A stretch of DNA of 40,663 nucleotides from an uncultured Clostridia bacterium (GTDB taxonomy: Bacteria; Bacillota; Clostridia; Christensenellales; Borkfalkiaceae): contig CANRIO010000006.1 of the NCBI GenBank assembly GCA_947630605.1, positions 1 to 40,663 on the forward strand, written 5' to 3'. Position 1 is the first letter of the stretch. Each line of letters begins with the position of its first letter. Position numbers and translations under genes: made by a program. Below the pieces are notes generated by a model that made no database searches, was not told the DNA's origin, and saw only the letters and a program-made list of their open reading frames with translations. Shown here piece by piece: positions 39,920 through 40,663 of the stretch.

Positions 39920-40344
39920 TGTCCCCTCCCGTCGCTAATGAGCGGCAGATCGCCGCCCGAGTAGAGCTGATAGACCGTCGTTCCCGTCTTGTCTGCCATG
40001 TACGGCAAGAAAATCTCGTCGAATGTCACCATCGCCGTTTCGAGGAGCGCCATTTGCGCGGCGACCCAATCCTTGATATTCCTCCACGCGACTTTCGTCG
40101 CCTGTTCTCGGTCGCACTTGACTTTCTGCCTTTGCAGGACCGCTTGAAATGCCTCGATGTTCGCGGGGAGTTTGAAAAGCCTATCCCCGAGCGGCGTCTC
40201 CGCAATGAACATCACCGCGCACGGCTCCCGCCGCTCGTCGTAGTTCATCATCACGCTCTTTGCGCCGTGGGCGGCAAGGATGCCCTGTATCTCTCCGACA
40301 GTCTGCACCGCCGAGATCGTTGTCGAATAGTTCTTAATTGCCAT
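39916..40344 (-). CDS. Conserved-type phage early protein (142 aa)
   Basis: MAIKNYSTTISAVQTVGEIQGILAAHGAKSVMMNYD, then VAWRNIKDWVAAQMALLETAMVTFDEIFLPYMADKTGTTVYQ. This is like conserved phage early proteins of unknown role. Ribosome site AAGGAGAAAATC. Confidence 0.65.
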   Translation of the reverse strand: MAIKNYSTTISAVQTVGEIQGILAAHGAKSVMMNYDERREPCAVMFIAETPLGDRLFKLPANIEAFQAVLQRQKVKCDREQATKVAWRNIKDWVAAQMALLETAMVTFDEIFLPYMADKTGTTVYQLYSGGDLPLISDGRGQ

Positions 40345-40366
40345 GATTTTCTCCTTGTTCGATTTT

Positions 40367-40663
40367 TTATGCGTCAGGAGCTGATAACCAATAAGCCCGC
40401 CGCGAGGTGTAGTCCTCGTCGAGGACGAGTCCCCAATTTTCTACCTCCTCGTCGGTGAGTTCTCGATTGTACGTTGCCTCGCCGATGTAGCGGTTGCCGC
40501 GGGCGTATGACTCGAAGGACACCGCGCCCTCGGGTATGCAACCGAGCGACGGCGGGCGGTGGGTGCAAAAATATCGGTATTCGCCTTTTGCCTCCATTTG
40601 CTTGCGCATAAAGTCGGCGTGGTTCGTCGCGGTGATCTTTTTGCCGCCTATGGTCGCCGTGTA
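40367..40663 (-). CDS. Phage protein, partial (5' end beyond window)
   Basis: The frame is open to the last base (YTATIGGKKITATNHADFMRKQM...), so the true start is outside; an internal Met at 40609 is not the start by necessity. Contains TNHADFMRKQMEAKGEYRYF and ELTDEEVENWGLVLDED. Unrecognised. Confidence 0.55.
   Translation of the reverse strand, partial: YTATIGGKKITATNHADFMRKQMEAKGEYRYFCTHRPPSLGCIPEGAVSFESYARGNRYIGEATYNRELTDEEVENWGLVLDEDYTSRRAYWLSAPDA

Overview
The window looks like the chromosome of a Gram-positive, gut-type Clostridia bacterium (possibly the Christensenellales/Borkfalkia neighbourhood; low confidence). The grounds are the sigma-70-like promoters and strong GGAGG ribosome sites, a CotH-type lipoprotein with H-rich 'HxHxF...HW..A.CGH' segments, LigD/Ku, an unlinked SirTM-macrodomain pair, and a Firmicutes-type siphophage. 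Most of the DNA is fairly GC-rich; one island (about 10.6-12.1 kb) is clearly AT-rich.

Layout. (1) 1-900: 3' part of a large serine recombinase, so a mobile element probably ends here. (2) 1.1-10.5 kb, bacterial accessory genes: divergent ligD and ku (two-protein NHEJ), a CotH-family lipoprotein, an HxlR regulator divergent from a small cupin, an overlapping zinc-macrodomain/class M sirtuin pair (protein ADP-ribosylation and its reversal), and an HNH protein with an N-terminal membrane anchor. (3) 10.6-12.1 kb, AT-rich island: two membrane-protein genes preceded by a compact, highly structured RNA locus with its own promoter and terminator. (4) 12.3-40.66 kb, a prophage transcribed entirely on the minus strand, read from right to left: small early genes, ASCH protein, methyltransferase, HUH replication initiator, ArpU/sigma-like regulator, ParB-methyltransferase fusion with a G10 tract, HNH, small and large terminase, portal, protease, HK97-type capsid, connectors, tail tube, tail chaperone with a canonical -1 frameshift site, gp10-like protein, tape measure, Dit, Tal-like hub, two paralogous baseplate proteins, a 1140-aa fibre, a diversity-generating retroelement (DGR), and membrane/holin genes.

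The centre of interest is the DGR at 13.2-15.9 kb. It has a variable repeat (15237-15307) at the 3' end of the receptor-binding gene, an 8-bp-stem/4-nt-loop hairpin just downstream, a template repeat (15002-15081) and a DGR-type reverse transcriptase. All eight substitutions between repeats lie at template adenines, and the variable copy also lacks 9 nt (3+6) in frame. Three features are unusual. There is no avd-like gene; instead a nucleotidyltransferase-fold gene overlaps the end of the RT gene. The RT active site reads YVDN rather than YxDD. The lectin-like target is split between the end of the 1140-aa fibre and a second ORF in the -1 frame, at a TGATG junction.

The fibre would display the diversified lectin tip at the end of a roughly 700-residue [xAExxRx]n coiled coil, letting the phage vary its receptor specificity. 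No integrase, repressor or endolysin of this prophage is visible; these probably lie beyond the right edge or are missing.
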